A stretch of 64,000 nt of DNA from Methylovulum miyakonense HT12. GTDB lineage: Bacteria > Pseudomonadota > Gammaproteobacteria > Methylococcales > Methylomonadaceae. The notes below the pieces were generated by a model. The model was given only the letters and a program-made list of their open reading frames with translations, was not told the DNA's origin and ran no database searches. Where the stretch lies: NCBI RefSeq assembly GCF_000384075.1, contig NZ_KB913025.1, forward strand, positions 2,239,251 through 2,303,250, in the 5' to 3' direction. Made by a program: the position numbers and the translations under genes. Of this stretch, positions 1-7,829 are shown in pieces. The number at the start of each line of letters is the position of its first letter. Within the stretch, counting starts at the first letter, position 1.

Positions 1-333
1 TCCCAATCCAGCTGCGTAATCATCAAAATGCTCAAACATGTTTCTTAGTGCTATGAGCGCGTTCTTCCCATTTTGCGTAAAAGCGGAATCAAAACGGTCA
101 AGTGCCTGTATCGCTTCGCGTTCCACTACGGACAGTCTGGTCAGTGTTTTCACTACGTTACGATATAGCGCAAGACGGATAATTAGGTTTTCCCAAGCAT
201 ATTCTGTTTCGAAATCAATCAGATCAGCAGTCTTAACGAGATGCTGTGCGGCTATTTGAAGCATGTTCCAAGAATGCGTATGCCTTGGCTTGTAGTAATC
301 CCAGATAACGCTTTGTTCAGTTGCGTTCGCCAT
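1..333 (-). CDS. Hypothetical protein, N-terminal part (runs off left edge)
   Basis: An uninterrupted reading frame of 111 codons starts at the ATG at 333 and leaves the window at its left end, so the C-terminus is not seen. A strong GGAGGG ribosome binding site lies just upstream of the ATG. The protein begins MANATEQSVIWDYYKPRH and is rich in hydrophobic and charged residues in a helical pattern, with no signal peptide or membrane segment in the visible part. I do not recognise the family. It lies downstream of gspG on the same strand but is separated from it by about 110 bp holding a small palindrome, so it need not be part of the secretion operon. Confidence 0.65.
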   Translation of the reverse strand, partial: MANATEQSVIWDYYKPRHTHSWNMLQIAAQHLVKTADLIDFETEYAWENLIIRLALYRNVVKTLTRLSVVEREAIQALDRFDSAFTQNGKNALIALRNMFEHFDDYAAGLG

Positions 334-379
334 TTTCCCTCCGTTGCGAGCTTTACGCATAATAGTTTGTTGAACGTTA

Positions 380-404
380 AGGACGGGGTTGCAAATCCCG
401 TCCT
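380..404. repeat. Small REP-like palindrome
   Basis: Two 8-nt arms (AGGACGGG and CCCGTCCT) enclose a 9-nt loop containing TTGCAAAT. A similar palindrome with the core GGAACGGG...CCCGTTCC occurs at 63445-63469. It sits between the hypothetical gene and gspG and could act as a weak bidirectional terminator. Confidence 0.6.
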
Positions 405-442
405 GCTTGATGATTCGCCCAATTGCTGATGCGTTGGCAAGT

Positions 443-874
443 TTATTTTTGTTCCCAATTGGTGATGTCCGCACCCGCGTCCGTGCCGCCTTCAACACCA
501 TCCGCGCCCAGCGAATACAAATCAAACTCGCCATGTGCACCCGGTTGCAGATACAAATACGGCTTGTTCCACGGATCAACAGGCAAGCTATCCAAATATC
601 CGCCTTTTTTCCAATTCGCCCCCGCCGCTAAGCCGTTGGGTTTGGTCACTAAAGCTTCCAGACCTTGTTCGGTGGTCGGGTAGCTGTAATTGTCGAGACG
701 GTATAAATCCAAAGCGGCGGTGACGGCGCGAATGTCCTGCTTGGCTTTGGTGGCACGGGCTTCATCAGGCCGGCCCATAATTTTCGGCACGATGATGGAG
801 GCCAAAATGCCTAAGATGACGACGACGATCATGACTTCTATCAAGGTGAAGCCGGAGAGGTTTTTTTTGTTCAT
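443..874 (-). CDS. gspG: Type II secretion system major pseudopilin GspG
   Basis: This 143-residue protein is the major subunit of the T2SS pseudopilus, which pushes folded periplasmic proteins through the outer-membrane secretin. The prepilin signature is clear: a short charged leader ending in SG, cleavage before FTLIEVMIVVVILGIL, and the conserved Glu at position 5 of the mature protein. The C-terminal half has the GspG landmarks, including YPTTEQGLEAL, GGYLDSLPVDPWNKPY and the calcium-site loop around FDLYSLGADG. Length is typical for the family. It is the last of the five gsp genes on this strand, separated from gspF by 177 bp that contain a long palindrome, so its high expression could be set independently of the upstream genes. 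Confidence 0.97.
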   Translation of the reverse strand: MNKKNLSGFTLIEVMIVVVILGILASIIVPKIMGRPDEARATKAKQDIRAVTAALDLYRLDNYSYPTTEQGLEALVTKPNGLAAGANWKKGGYLDSLPVDPWNKPYLYLQPGAHGEFDLYSLGADGVEGGTDAGADITNWEQK

Positions 875-900
875 GTTGGTTTCCTTAACAAAAAAGCAGT

Positions 901-978
901 GTAGGATGGGCTGAACGAAGGGAAGCCCATCAAAATAGTCTGTAAACGATGGGCTTCCCTTCGTTCAGCCCATCCTAC
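901..978. repeat. Long REP-like palindrome between gspF and gspG
   Basis: Two 31-nt arms (901-931 and 948-978) are perfect reverse complements around a 16-nt loop. The arms begin GTAGGATGGGCTGAACG. A closely related palindrome lies at 2291-2362, so the two copies bracket gspF. The RNA would fold into a very stable hairpin without a U-run, which suggests an mRNA-stabilising or attenuating REP-like element rather than a classic terminator. Confidence 0.85.
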
Positions 979-1051
979 AAAGTCAATTTCTTTGATGCTG
1001 GTTCCCAAGCTAGAACTTGGGAACCAGCGCAATATTTAATAAATAGTCGCC

Positions 1052-2263
1052 TTACCGAATCAATTGGTTCATCTCAAAAATCGGCAGCAAAATCGCCAGC
1101 ACTATCGTCAGCACCACCAGCCCCATGAACAAAATCAACGCCGGTTCAAACAAGCCCATGGTCAGTTCGGTCAGAGCTTCCATTTCCCGTTCTTGGTCAT
1201 CGGCGGCGTTGGCTAGCATACGCGGCAATTGTCCGCTGGCTTCGCCGCTGGCGATCAAATGAATGGTCACGGGCGGGAAGAAGCCGCATTTCTCTAGGGC
1301 TTTGTTCAGGCTTTGGCCTTCGCGCACCCGCAGGGCGGTGTTTTCTACCGCTTTTTCCATCGCGTTATTCGCCAACACTTGGCTGGAGATTTTCAAGGCT
1401 TCCAGCAATTCCACACCGCTATTGGTCAAAATCGCTAAAGTGCGGGTGAAGCGGGCGGTGTTGATGCCTTTGGTGAAGCGTGAAATCACGGGAGCGGTGA
1501 GCAGAAAGCGGTGGAAAGCCAAGCGTGGTTTAGGATTTCTTAGAATAGCTTTGCTGATGGCTGATGCCGTGGCGATGCCTATTAACAGATATAAACCGTA
1601 AGCCTTAAAAAAATCGCTACAAGCAATCAACCCCATAGTCAGCGCAGGCAGTTTTTGATCCATTTTGTCGAAGACGCTAGTGATTTCCGGCACGACATAC
1701 GTCAGCAAACCGATCACCACCAAAATCGACACGCCCGTGAGCATGACCGGATAAATCATCGCCATTTGCAGTTTGCTGTGGATTTGGCCTTTGTCGCTGA
1801 GGTAATCGGCGAGCCGTTCCAGCACTTGGTCCAGTTTGCCGGACGATTCACCTGCCGCAACGGTGGCGCGATATAACGGCGAGAAAGTGCTGGGGAAAGC
1901 ATTGCAAGCTTGCGCGAAACTTTGGCCTTCGAGGATGCGCGTCCTAATCCCTAACAAAATCCGCCGCGTCCCTGCCGATTCCAGTTGTTTGGCGATAATG
2001 CCCAACGCCTCGTCTATCGCCAAACCGGAGCGCAACAAGGCTGACAATTGCCGCGTGATGTGCGCCATTTGCCGCAAGCTGATGCGCGGGGCGAAGAAGC
2101 TGCTTTGGGTTTTATGTTCTTTTTTCTGGACTTCATGCAGTTCCAGCAAGGTCAAACCTTGGCTACGCAATTGTTGCCGCGCCAATTTGACCGTGTCGCT
2201 CTCGAACACGCCTTTTTGGGTTTGGCCTTTGGAGTTGACGGCTTGGTATTCGAAGGCTGGCAT
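1052..2263 (-). CDS. gspF: Type II secretion inner-membrane platform protein GspF
   Basis: This 403-residue polytopic protein is the inner-membrane platform that couples the GspE ATPase to pseudopilus assembly. The start MPAFEYQAVNSKGQTQKGV is typical of the family, and two T2SSF domains are visible: roughly residues 70-190, ending in a long hydrophobic segment (VMLTGVSILVVIGLLTYVVP), and roughly 270-395, ending in a hydrophobic C-terminus. Signature stretches such as LSALLRSGLAIDEAL, ATVAAGESSGKLDQVL and ASGEASGQLPRML are present in both repeats. Length is normal. The gene is bracketed by two related palindromes and separated from gspE by an unrelated orphan gene. Confidence 0.97.
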   Translation of the reverse strand: MPAFEYQAVNSKGQTQKGVFESDTVKLARQQLRSQGLTLLELHEVQKKEHKTQSSFFAPRISLRQMAHITRQLSALLRSGLAIDEALGIIAKQLESAGTRRILLGIRTRILEGQSFAQACNAFPSTFSPLYRATVAAGESSGKLDQVLERLADYLSDKGQIHSKLQMAMIYPVMLTGVSILVVIGLLTYVVPEITSVFDKMDQKLPALTMGLIACSDFFKAYGLYLLIGIATASAISKAILRNPKPRLAFHRFLLTAPVISRFTKGINTARFTRTLAILTNSGVELLEALKISSQVLANNAMEKAVENTALRVREGQSLNKALEKCGFFPPVTIHLIASGEASGQLPRMLANAADDQEREMEALTELTMGLFEPALILFMGLVVLTIVLAILLPIFEMNQLIR

Positions 2264-2290
2264 GGTTTCAGGATATAACCGTTATTGAAT

Positions 2291-2362
2291 GTAGGATGGG
2301 CTGACGCAAGGAAGCCCATCGGTTGCAATGTTGATGGGCTTCCTTGCGTCAGCCCATCCTAC
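2291..2362. repeat. Long REP-like palindrome upstream of gspF
   Basis: Arms at 2291-2320 and 2333-2362 (30 nt each, beginning GTAGGATGGGCTGACGC) are perfect reverse complements with a 12-nt loop. It is the sister of the palindrome at 901-978, differing in the arm middle (GACGCAAGG versus GAACGAAGGG) in a compensating way on both arms. It lies directly after the stop of the orphan gene at 2366-2848. Confidence 0.85.
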
Positions 2363-2365
2363 AAG

Positions 2366-2848
2366 TTATATAATTTCTCCCGTCCATATCCAAGCTCGTT
2401 GGGTCATTCCAGAACCAAACACCTGTTGATAATATTTTAACGACGAAGACAGCTCGTTTGTTTTGCAAAAACCGTAGCTATGTTTTTTTTCATTTTCATC
2501 ATATGAAATAACAGCTGCAATCTCTCCTTGTAGAAACTGATAGGCAAATTGAATGCTGTTATCGACAATTTGATGCTTTTTTTTAAGGTTTGTGAGATTT
2601 TCTTCGGAATGTTTACTTGAAGCAAAATGGATATGTGCGATTTTGCAACTCAAGGTAATTTCTTTTGGGGTAATAAATACACACATGTCTTCAATTTCCT
2701 TGCATGAGCAATCCCAAGTAAAACTAAGTACACCATAAGGGTTTCTTTTAATCACTGGTGTTTTAATGTCAGTTAATAATGTAACTCTTTTGGCAAAAAG
2801 CCTTTCTGTTATGTTTTGGAATTTAGTAAATTTTTTTGAGACGTTCAT
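2366..2848 (-). CDS. Orphan hypothetical protein between gspE and gspF
   Basis: This 160-residue protein has no recognisable family. It is soluble-looking, with no signal peptide or membrane helix, and has several cysteines (for example a CSCKE stretch near residue 48) and aromatic residues near the C-terminus (QRAWIWTGEII). Its DNA is clearly more AT-rich than the gsp genes on both sides, and it is followed at once by a long palindrome, both signs of late insertion into the operon. It begins 31 bp after the gspE stop on the same strand, so it is probably co-transcribed with the secretion genes. A role in secretion cannot be assumed. Confidence 0.7.
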   Translation of the reverse strand: MNVSKKFTKFQNITERLFAKRVTLLTDIKTPVIKRNPYGVLSFTWDCSCKEIEDMCVFITPKEITLSCKIAHIHFASSKHSEENLTNLKKKHQIVDNSIQFAYQFLQGEIAAVISYDENEKKHSYGFCKTNELSSSLKYYQQVFGSGMTQRAWIWTGEII

Positions 2849-2879
2849 TCGTTTTAATTTCTCAACCCATAGTTAAAAT

Positions 2880-4430
2880 TTATTCCTTCTGCGTAATTCG
2901 TATCGCCTCATCCAAGCTGGTTTCACCCGCCAACACTTTCGCCAATGCGCTTTGCTGGATGCTGCGCGAAGCCAATCGGGCGTGTTGTTCCAGCTCCTGT
3001 TCGCCGACATGTTCGTTAATCATGTTGCGCATAGTTGAATCAATGGCGATCAATTCAAATATCCCCGCTCGGCCTTTAAAACCGCTGTGTTTGCATTTGT
3101 CGCAACCTTCGGGCTGAAAAATCTCGATCCATTCGCTTGTGCCCCCGAGGGTATTAGCTTGTGCTGGATAACCCAAACTGTACAAATCTTGCGCCGGAAC
3201 CCGCTCGATTTTTTTGCAGATCGGGCAGAGTTTGCGTAACAGCCGTTGGGCGATGACGCCGACCAAGCTGGAGGCCAATAAAAACGGTTCCACGCCCATG
3301 TCGCGCAAGCGGGTGATTGCGCCGACGGCGGTGTTGGTGTGTAAGGTCGATAATACCAAATGTCCGGTCAAACTGGCTTGCACGGAGATTTCGGCGGTTT
3401 CTTTGTCGCGGATTTCGCCGACCATGACGATGTCGGGGTCTTGGCGCAAGATGGCTCGTAAGCCTTTGGCGAAAGTCATCTCGACTTTGTTATTGACTTG
3501 GGTTTGGCCGATGCCGTCCAGATAAAACTCAATCGGGTCTTCGACGGTTAGAATGTTACGGGTACGTTCATTAAGTTGGTTCAGCACCGCGTATAGGCTG
3601 GTGGTTTTGCCTGAACCTGTAGGCCCTGTCACTAAGATAATACCGTGCGGGCGGCTAATCATGTGCTGGATGGTTTCCAACTCGTCGGGATTCATGCCCA
3701 ATTGTTTCAGGCTGAGCTGGTTGGCTTGTTTGTCTAGTATTCGTAACACTACGCGTTCGCCATAGCCGGAGGGCAGGGTGGAGACACGCACGTCGACCGT
3801 GCGTCCACCGACGATTAAGGAAATGCGCCCGTCTTGCGGCAAGCGTTTTTCGGCGATGTCCAGTTTTGCCATGACTTTCAAACGCGAAATCACCATCGAG
3901 GCAAATTCGCGTTGCGGCTCGATAATCTCGCGCAAAATACCATCGACCCGGAAACGCACAACCATGCGTTTTTCGTAGGATTCGATGTGGATGTCCGAGG
4001 CGTTTTCTTTAATGGCTTCGGTGAGCAGTGCGTTGATCAGACGGATGATCGGCGCTTCGTCCTCGCTTTCCATCAAATCTTCGGGCGTCGGCAAATGCTG
4101 CGCCATATCGGCAAGGTCGAGATTGTCGCTTAAGTTTTCGACCATTTGCTGGGCGTGCCCGGCTTTTTGTTCGTAAGCGGTTTGCAGTTTTTGTTCAAAT
4201 TCGGCTTCGCTGATTTTGGCGAAGCTCGCGGGCTGGTTTAAGAAACGGCGGATTTCAAACAAGGCCAGGTTGGGCGTTTTGTCCAGATACAGCACATGGG
4301 TGATGGCATTGCCATATTGCACGAGGATGCCGTGGCGTTTGGCGAAGCTGTAGGCCGGCAGCTTCAAACCCACCACATCAGGGGGGGCAGTCACTGCTTG
4401 CGGCTCTTGCACGGAAGTGTCGGACATCAT
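2880..4430 (-). CDS. gspE: Type II secretion ATPase GspE
   Basis: This 516-residue cytoplasmic ATPase powers pseudopilus assembly. The N-terminal third is the GspE N-domain. The core carries Walker A ([15 protein letters not shown]), an Asp-box-like [10 protein letters not shown], Walker B ([15 protein letters not shown]) and the His-box (LVLSTLHTN). A tetracysteine zinc site follows (CPIC and CDKC about 30 residues apart), typical of true T2SS ATPases. The start codon overlaps the gspD stop by an ATGA, which implies translational coupling. An alternative ATG three bases downstream cannot be excluded. Confidence 0.97.
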   Translation of the reverse strand: MMSDTSVQEPQAVTAPPDVVGLKLPAYSFAKRHGILVQYGNAITHVLYLDKTPNLALFEIRRFLNQPASFAKISEAEFEQKLQTAYEQKAGHAQQMVENLSDNLDLADMAQHLPTPEDLMESEDEAPIIRLINALLTEAIKENASDIHIESYEKRMVVRFRVDGILREIIEPQREFASMVISRLKVMAKLDIAEKRLPQDGRISLIVGGRTVDVRVSTLPSGYGERVVLRILDKQANQLSLKQLGMNPDELETIQHMISRPHGIILVTGPTGSGKTTSLYAVLNQLNERTRNILTVEDPIEFYLDGIGQTQVNNKVEMTFAKGLRAILRQDPDIVMVGEIRDKETAEISVQASLTGHLVLSTLHTNTAVGAITRLRDMGVEPFLLASSLVGVIAQRLLRKLCPICKKIERVPAQDLYSLGYPAQANTLGGTSEWIEIFQPEGCDKCKHSGFKGRAGIFELIAIDSTMRNMINEHVGEQELEQHARLASRSIQQSALAKVLAGETSLDEAIRITQKE

Positions 4431-6313
4431 TTTTGTAAGGATGGCGAGGTATAGGGCCTTGGAAAGGTAGGCGCGAGCTTGGGCAGCACCGGCCCGTGTT
4501 CTTGCGGCATCAAAAAGACGCCTTTTTTACCCATTTGCTCTTCACGGACACGAATGTCATTGTATTTGCTGTTCGATATTAACGACGAAGATTCTTGGTC
4601 ACGCAAAATTTTCGTGCGGATGAACACCATCAGGTTTTTCTTTTTGACCGCCGTGTTGCTGTATTGGAACAAACGGCCCAGATAAGGGATGTCGCCCAAC
4701 AAGGGCACTTTGGTAATGGTGTCTTCGACATCGTCCTGCATCAGTCCGCCGAGGATCAGGATTTTGCTGTCGTCGACCAGCACGGAGGTGTCAATTTCAC
4801 GTTTGTTGATCGTGACCCCGTTTTCCGAATCGGCGGTGGTGGTGTCGACGCTAGACACTTCCTGTTTCACTTTCAGTTTAATCGCATTGCCTTCGTTGAT
4901 TTGCGGCGTGACGATCAGTTTGATGCCGACGTCTTGGCGTTGCAGGGTCGTGAACGGGTTGCTGGAGCCGCTGGTGTTGGTGGTGAAACTGCCGGTTTTG
5001 ATCCCGATGTTTTGCCCGACCAAAATATTGGCTTCTTCATTGTCTAGCGTGACCAAAGACGGTGTGGACAGGATGTTGACGTTATTGTCTTCGGCAAAGG
5101 CGGTCAATAAAGCTTGCAATTCGCCACCGATAAAATACCCGACACTCAGGCCTTTGCCAGCGCTGGTAATAAAATCACTGAGGCTGGTGGTTTTATTGCC
5201 GGAGGTGTTGACATTCCCAACCACCCCGTTTTGTTTGCCCGTATTCCAGTCAACCCCAATTTTTTGGTCTTTGTTGTAATTGATTTCGGCAATGATGGCT
5301 TCGATATGGACTTGGGCGCGGCGTATGTCCAGCTGTTGGATGACGGCTTTCATGGAACGCATTTTTTCGGCATCGGCGGTGATGACTAGCGCGTTGGTCG
5401 CTTCATCGGCGCGGACATCAAAATCCTTTGGTGTGGTGGTTTCGGTTTTGGTTGCATTGATGTCGCCTTTGGTTTTTTGTTGGGCACCGGTTAGGGTTTC
5501 CACCAGGTCTTTGGCCAGCGCGTAATGCAGGTAAATGACCTCGGTGTCACCCGTATCCGCAACCGGATGGTCAAGGTCATTTGCCAATGCCCGCACTTGT
5601 GCGCGTGAAGCCGGGTCGCCGCTGACCAGGATGCTGTTTGTCCGTCCGTCAGCAACTAGCGCAGGAATGAATGCCCCGGCTTTGCCTGTGTTTTTGCTGG
5701 CGAGCAGGGCTGTCAGGGTTTTGGTCACTTCTTCGGCGTCGGCCCGTTCGAGCTTGATGACATCAATTTTCAAATTGCCTTGTTGGTCAATTTGACCGAT
5801 CATCTGCGCCAAGCGGTTCACATTTCCCAGGGTGTCAGACAGGATAATGACGTTGCTGTCGGGGAAAGCCGACATGAACGCGTGTTGCGGCATCAAGGGG
5901 AGGAGGATTTGTTCCAGCTGCACCGCATCGACATGATGCACTTGGATGACTTTGGTCAGCAGCTCATCGGTGCCTGCATATTTGCCAGGTTGGTTAAGCT
6001 CTTGTTTGGCGTTGACGTTTTGGACGATTTTGACAATATTGCCGTCCGCCACGGCGGCAAAGCCATGCACCTTAAGGATGGAGAGGAAAATCTCGTAGAT
6101 TTGCGAAGCCCGCATCGGTTTGGCGGTCACGACGGTGACTTTGCCGGTGACGTGAGGGTCAACAATAAAATTTTTGCCGGTGATGTCCGCAACTGTATCA
6201 ATCATGACCCGCATGTCGACTTCATTAAGATTCAAGGTGAATTCATCTTTATCCGCCTTGGCTAGCATGCAGGCAGATAAGAGGAGGGCGGCGATCAATA
6301 ATCGAAAAGGCAT
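4427..6313 (-). CDS. gspD: Type II secretion outer-membrane secretin GspD
   Basis: The protein (about 628 residues from the ATG at 6313; a TTG two codons earlier is also possible) forms the outer-membrane channel. A signal peptide (residues 1 to about 20) is followed by the N0 domain (FTLNLNEVDMRVMIDTVADI), repeated N1-N3 domains with KH-like IDQQGNLKIDVIKLERADAEEV and EVIYLHYALAKDLVETL stretches, then the secretin domain with VEAIIAEINYN, LSTPSLVTLDNEEA and VPLLGDIPYLGRLF. No C-terminal S-domain is evident, so targeting may be pilotin-independent. The stop overlaps the gspE start. The gene follows gspC by about 55 bp. Confidence 0.96.
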   Translation of the reverse strand: MPFRLLIAALLLSACMLAKADKDEFTLNLNEVDMRVMIDTVADITGKNFIVDPHVTGKVTVVTAKPMRASQIYEIFLSILKVHGFAAVADGNIVKIVQNVNAKQELNQPGKYAGTDELLTKVIQVHHVDAVQLEQILLPLMPQHAFMSAFPDSNVIILSDTLGNVNRLAQMIGQIDQQGNLKIDVIKLERADAEEVTKTLTALLASKNTGKAGAFIPALVADGRTNSILVSGDPASRAQVRALANDLDHPVADTGDTEVIYLHYALAKDLVETLTGAQQKTKGDINATKTETTTPKDFDVRADEATNALVITADAEKMRSMKAVIQQLDIRRAQVHIEAIIAEINYNKDQKIGVDWNTGKQNGVVGNVNTSGNKTTSLSDFITSAGKGLSVGYFIGGELQALLTAFAEDNNVNILSTPSLVTLDNEEANILVGQNIGIKTGSFTTNTSGSSNPFTTLQRQDVGIKLIVTPQINEGNAIKLKVKQEVSSVDTTTADSENGVTINKREIDTSVLVDDSKILILGGLMQDDVEDTITKVPLLGDIPYLGRLFQYSNTAVKKKNLMVFIRTKILRDQESSSLISNSKYNDIRVREEQMGKKGVFLMPQEHGPVLPKLAPTFPRPYTSPSLQK

Positions 6314-6368
6314 AATCAAAAGTGTGTCAATGATTTAGTAGGTACGGGACAATGTCCATGCAAGCTTG

Positions 6369-6878
6369 CTACTGGGGTGGCGTTGCCTCGAGGGCTTCAG
6401 GGGAAGGTTCGAATTTGCTTAACGGCAGCGTTGTTTCTTGGTTGTTAATAAGAAGGGTAACGTTATTTTGTCCAATGGCTATCAATATTTCGCCGCCAGG
6501 AAGCCGGGCGTTTACCTGATAGGTTTTTTGTGTCTGGTCGGCAGATTCGATAATAGCACGGGCCTGATAGTGGGGGCCTAGATAAAACACGCCGCGTAAT
6601 TTCAATTCCTGTGGGATGGCGGGGGTTTCACCGCTACCTGCATGGGGTATGTCCGGTGATTGGCCAAATAAATGCCAAGTGCTGATTGGGGATGGATCAG
6701 TGGTAATGGCTTCCGTTACAGGGCTTTCCGTGTCGGGTGTATCGGCAGGGAGGCTTTGGGAGGGGGGTTGGGGCACTTTGTCAATAACAACCAACAGTAA
6801 AACACACGAGGCCAGAACCGTTGCAAAAGCAGGCAGGAAGAATTCACGTTTAATGGCGCTAAGCACGGCAGAATTCAA
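6369..6878 (-). CDS. gspC: Short GspC-type inner-membrane linker protein
   Basis: The roughly 169-residue protein has one N-terminal membrane helix (residues 17-34), a proline-rich spacer and a homology-region domain opening with WHLFGQ and continuing through LRGVFYLG...ARAIIE...YQVNARLPGGEILIAIGQNNVTLLI. This is the GspC region that contacts the secretin N0 domain. It lacks the C-terminal PDZ domain of many GspC proteins (usually about 270-300 residues). The listed start is a TTG; an ATT two codons earlier sits 8 nt after AGGA and may be the real start, so the N-terminus is uncertain. Its place directly before gspD supports the call. Confidence 0.85.
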   Translation of the reverse strand: MNSAVLSAIKREFFLPAFATVLASCVLLLVVIDKVPQPPSQSLPADTPDTESPVTEAITTDPSPISTWHLFGQSPDIPHAGSGETPAIPQELKLRGVFYLGPHYQARAIIESADQTQKTYQVNARLPGGEILIAIGQNNVTLLINNQETTLPLSKFEPSPEALEATPPQ

Positions 6879-6935
6879 AATAATGGTAGTTTTCCTGTAG
6901 GTTGTTTTTTATTTGGTGAGGGATTGGCTAATGCA

Positions 6936-7481
6936 TTATTGGTTATCGAGCGGCCTTGGTTTTTTATTAGGGATGATGAAATCATCAAACACGGTCTTTT
7001 TTTCAACAGCCAGCAAATGGTATTTTTCAGTTAAATAATCTTTAAGCCAGGTTTCAACATCTGTTTGGTTTTTAGGTGACTCATCTAACTTTAGGAGCCG
7101 TTGTTTGAGTAGATGTTGTGGCATCAATAATAGCTCAATATCACACATGGCAACATATTTGTCAGGATTAAGGTTGTTGCCATTAATGATTTTTTCGAGC
7201 TGGTGCCTTTTAAGGCCTAACGTATGGTTAATTTCCGCCCTTATCTCCAGCATGGAGGGCAATAGGTCGCTACCTGTATAGGTGTCATCGAATAGGCAGC
7301 TGAACCTATTAATTAGATAATTAATTGCAAAACGGTAAATATCGGATTCCCTGACATACAGGCGTGAAGCAATGGCTTGTACAGCGGCCCTATCGCTATC
7401 AACCAGCCGTAGTGAAATGCTTTGTTTTAATTCGTTCAAGATGCAACTCCCTGGGAGCTGTTGGTGTTGGTGGTTCATCAA
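6936..7481 (-). CDS. Ribbon-helix-helix-like protein heading the gsp cluster
   Basis: This 181-residue protein has an N-terminal segment (about residues 18-62, KQSISLRLVDSDRAAVQAI then SDIYRFAINYLINRF) with the strand-helix-helix pattern of Arc/CopG-type DNA-binding proteins. The remainder is helical, charged and unrecognised. It is the first gene of the minus-strand gsp cluster, 57 bp before gspC, and faces the divergently transcribed PstS-like gene. It could therefore regulate either unit. The DNA-binding role is inferred from sequence pattern only. Confidence 0.6.
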   Translation of the reverse strand: MMNHQHQQLPGSCILNELKQSISLRLVDSDRAAVQAIASRLYVRESDIYRFAINYLINRFSCLFDDTYTGSDLLPSMLEIRAEINHTLGLKRHQLEKIINGNNLNPDKYVAMCDIELLLMPQHLLKQRLLKLDESPKNQTDVETWLKDYLTEKYHLLAVEKKTVFDDFIIPNKKPRPLDNQ

Positions 7482-7829
7482 TCCCGAATAAGATAAAAGA
7501 TAAATGTTACAGAAATACTACGGCGGGTAAGAAAGCCGTAAATGAAATACAAACGTAATACATTACATGTAATTTTAACGAAGCTGTAACCATTTGCCCT
7601 GATTAACTGTGAAAAAATAACAGCAGTTGAGGTAAGGCTACGGGTGTTATTGAAGGATGGCGCTTGTGGTGCGTATTGCTTAAACACGGAAGGCTAGTTT
7701 GCCACTTATTTAAATGCTTGGAAGAAATTGAGGTCTTAGCTGAAGGATGTGAGCCTAAGTGTTAAAGATACCTAATTTGTACCCGCTGAGTATTAGTGCA
7801 GTATTTTATTTTTAGTTTAAGAGGATAAC
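7482..7829. other. Divergent intergenic region between gsp cluster and PstS-like gene
   Basis: This 348-bp AT-rich region holds no gene. A good ribosome binding site (AAGAGGATAAC) precedes the ATG at 7830. Promoters for both divergent units must lie here, but I see no convincing -35/-10 pair or full operator. A CTGTAACCATT word near 7585 is only a weak match to a Pho-box half-site. Confidence 0.5.
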
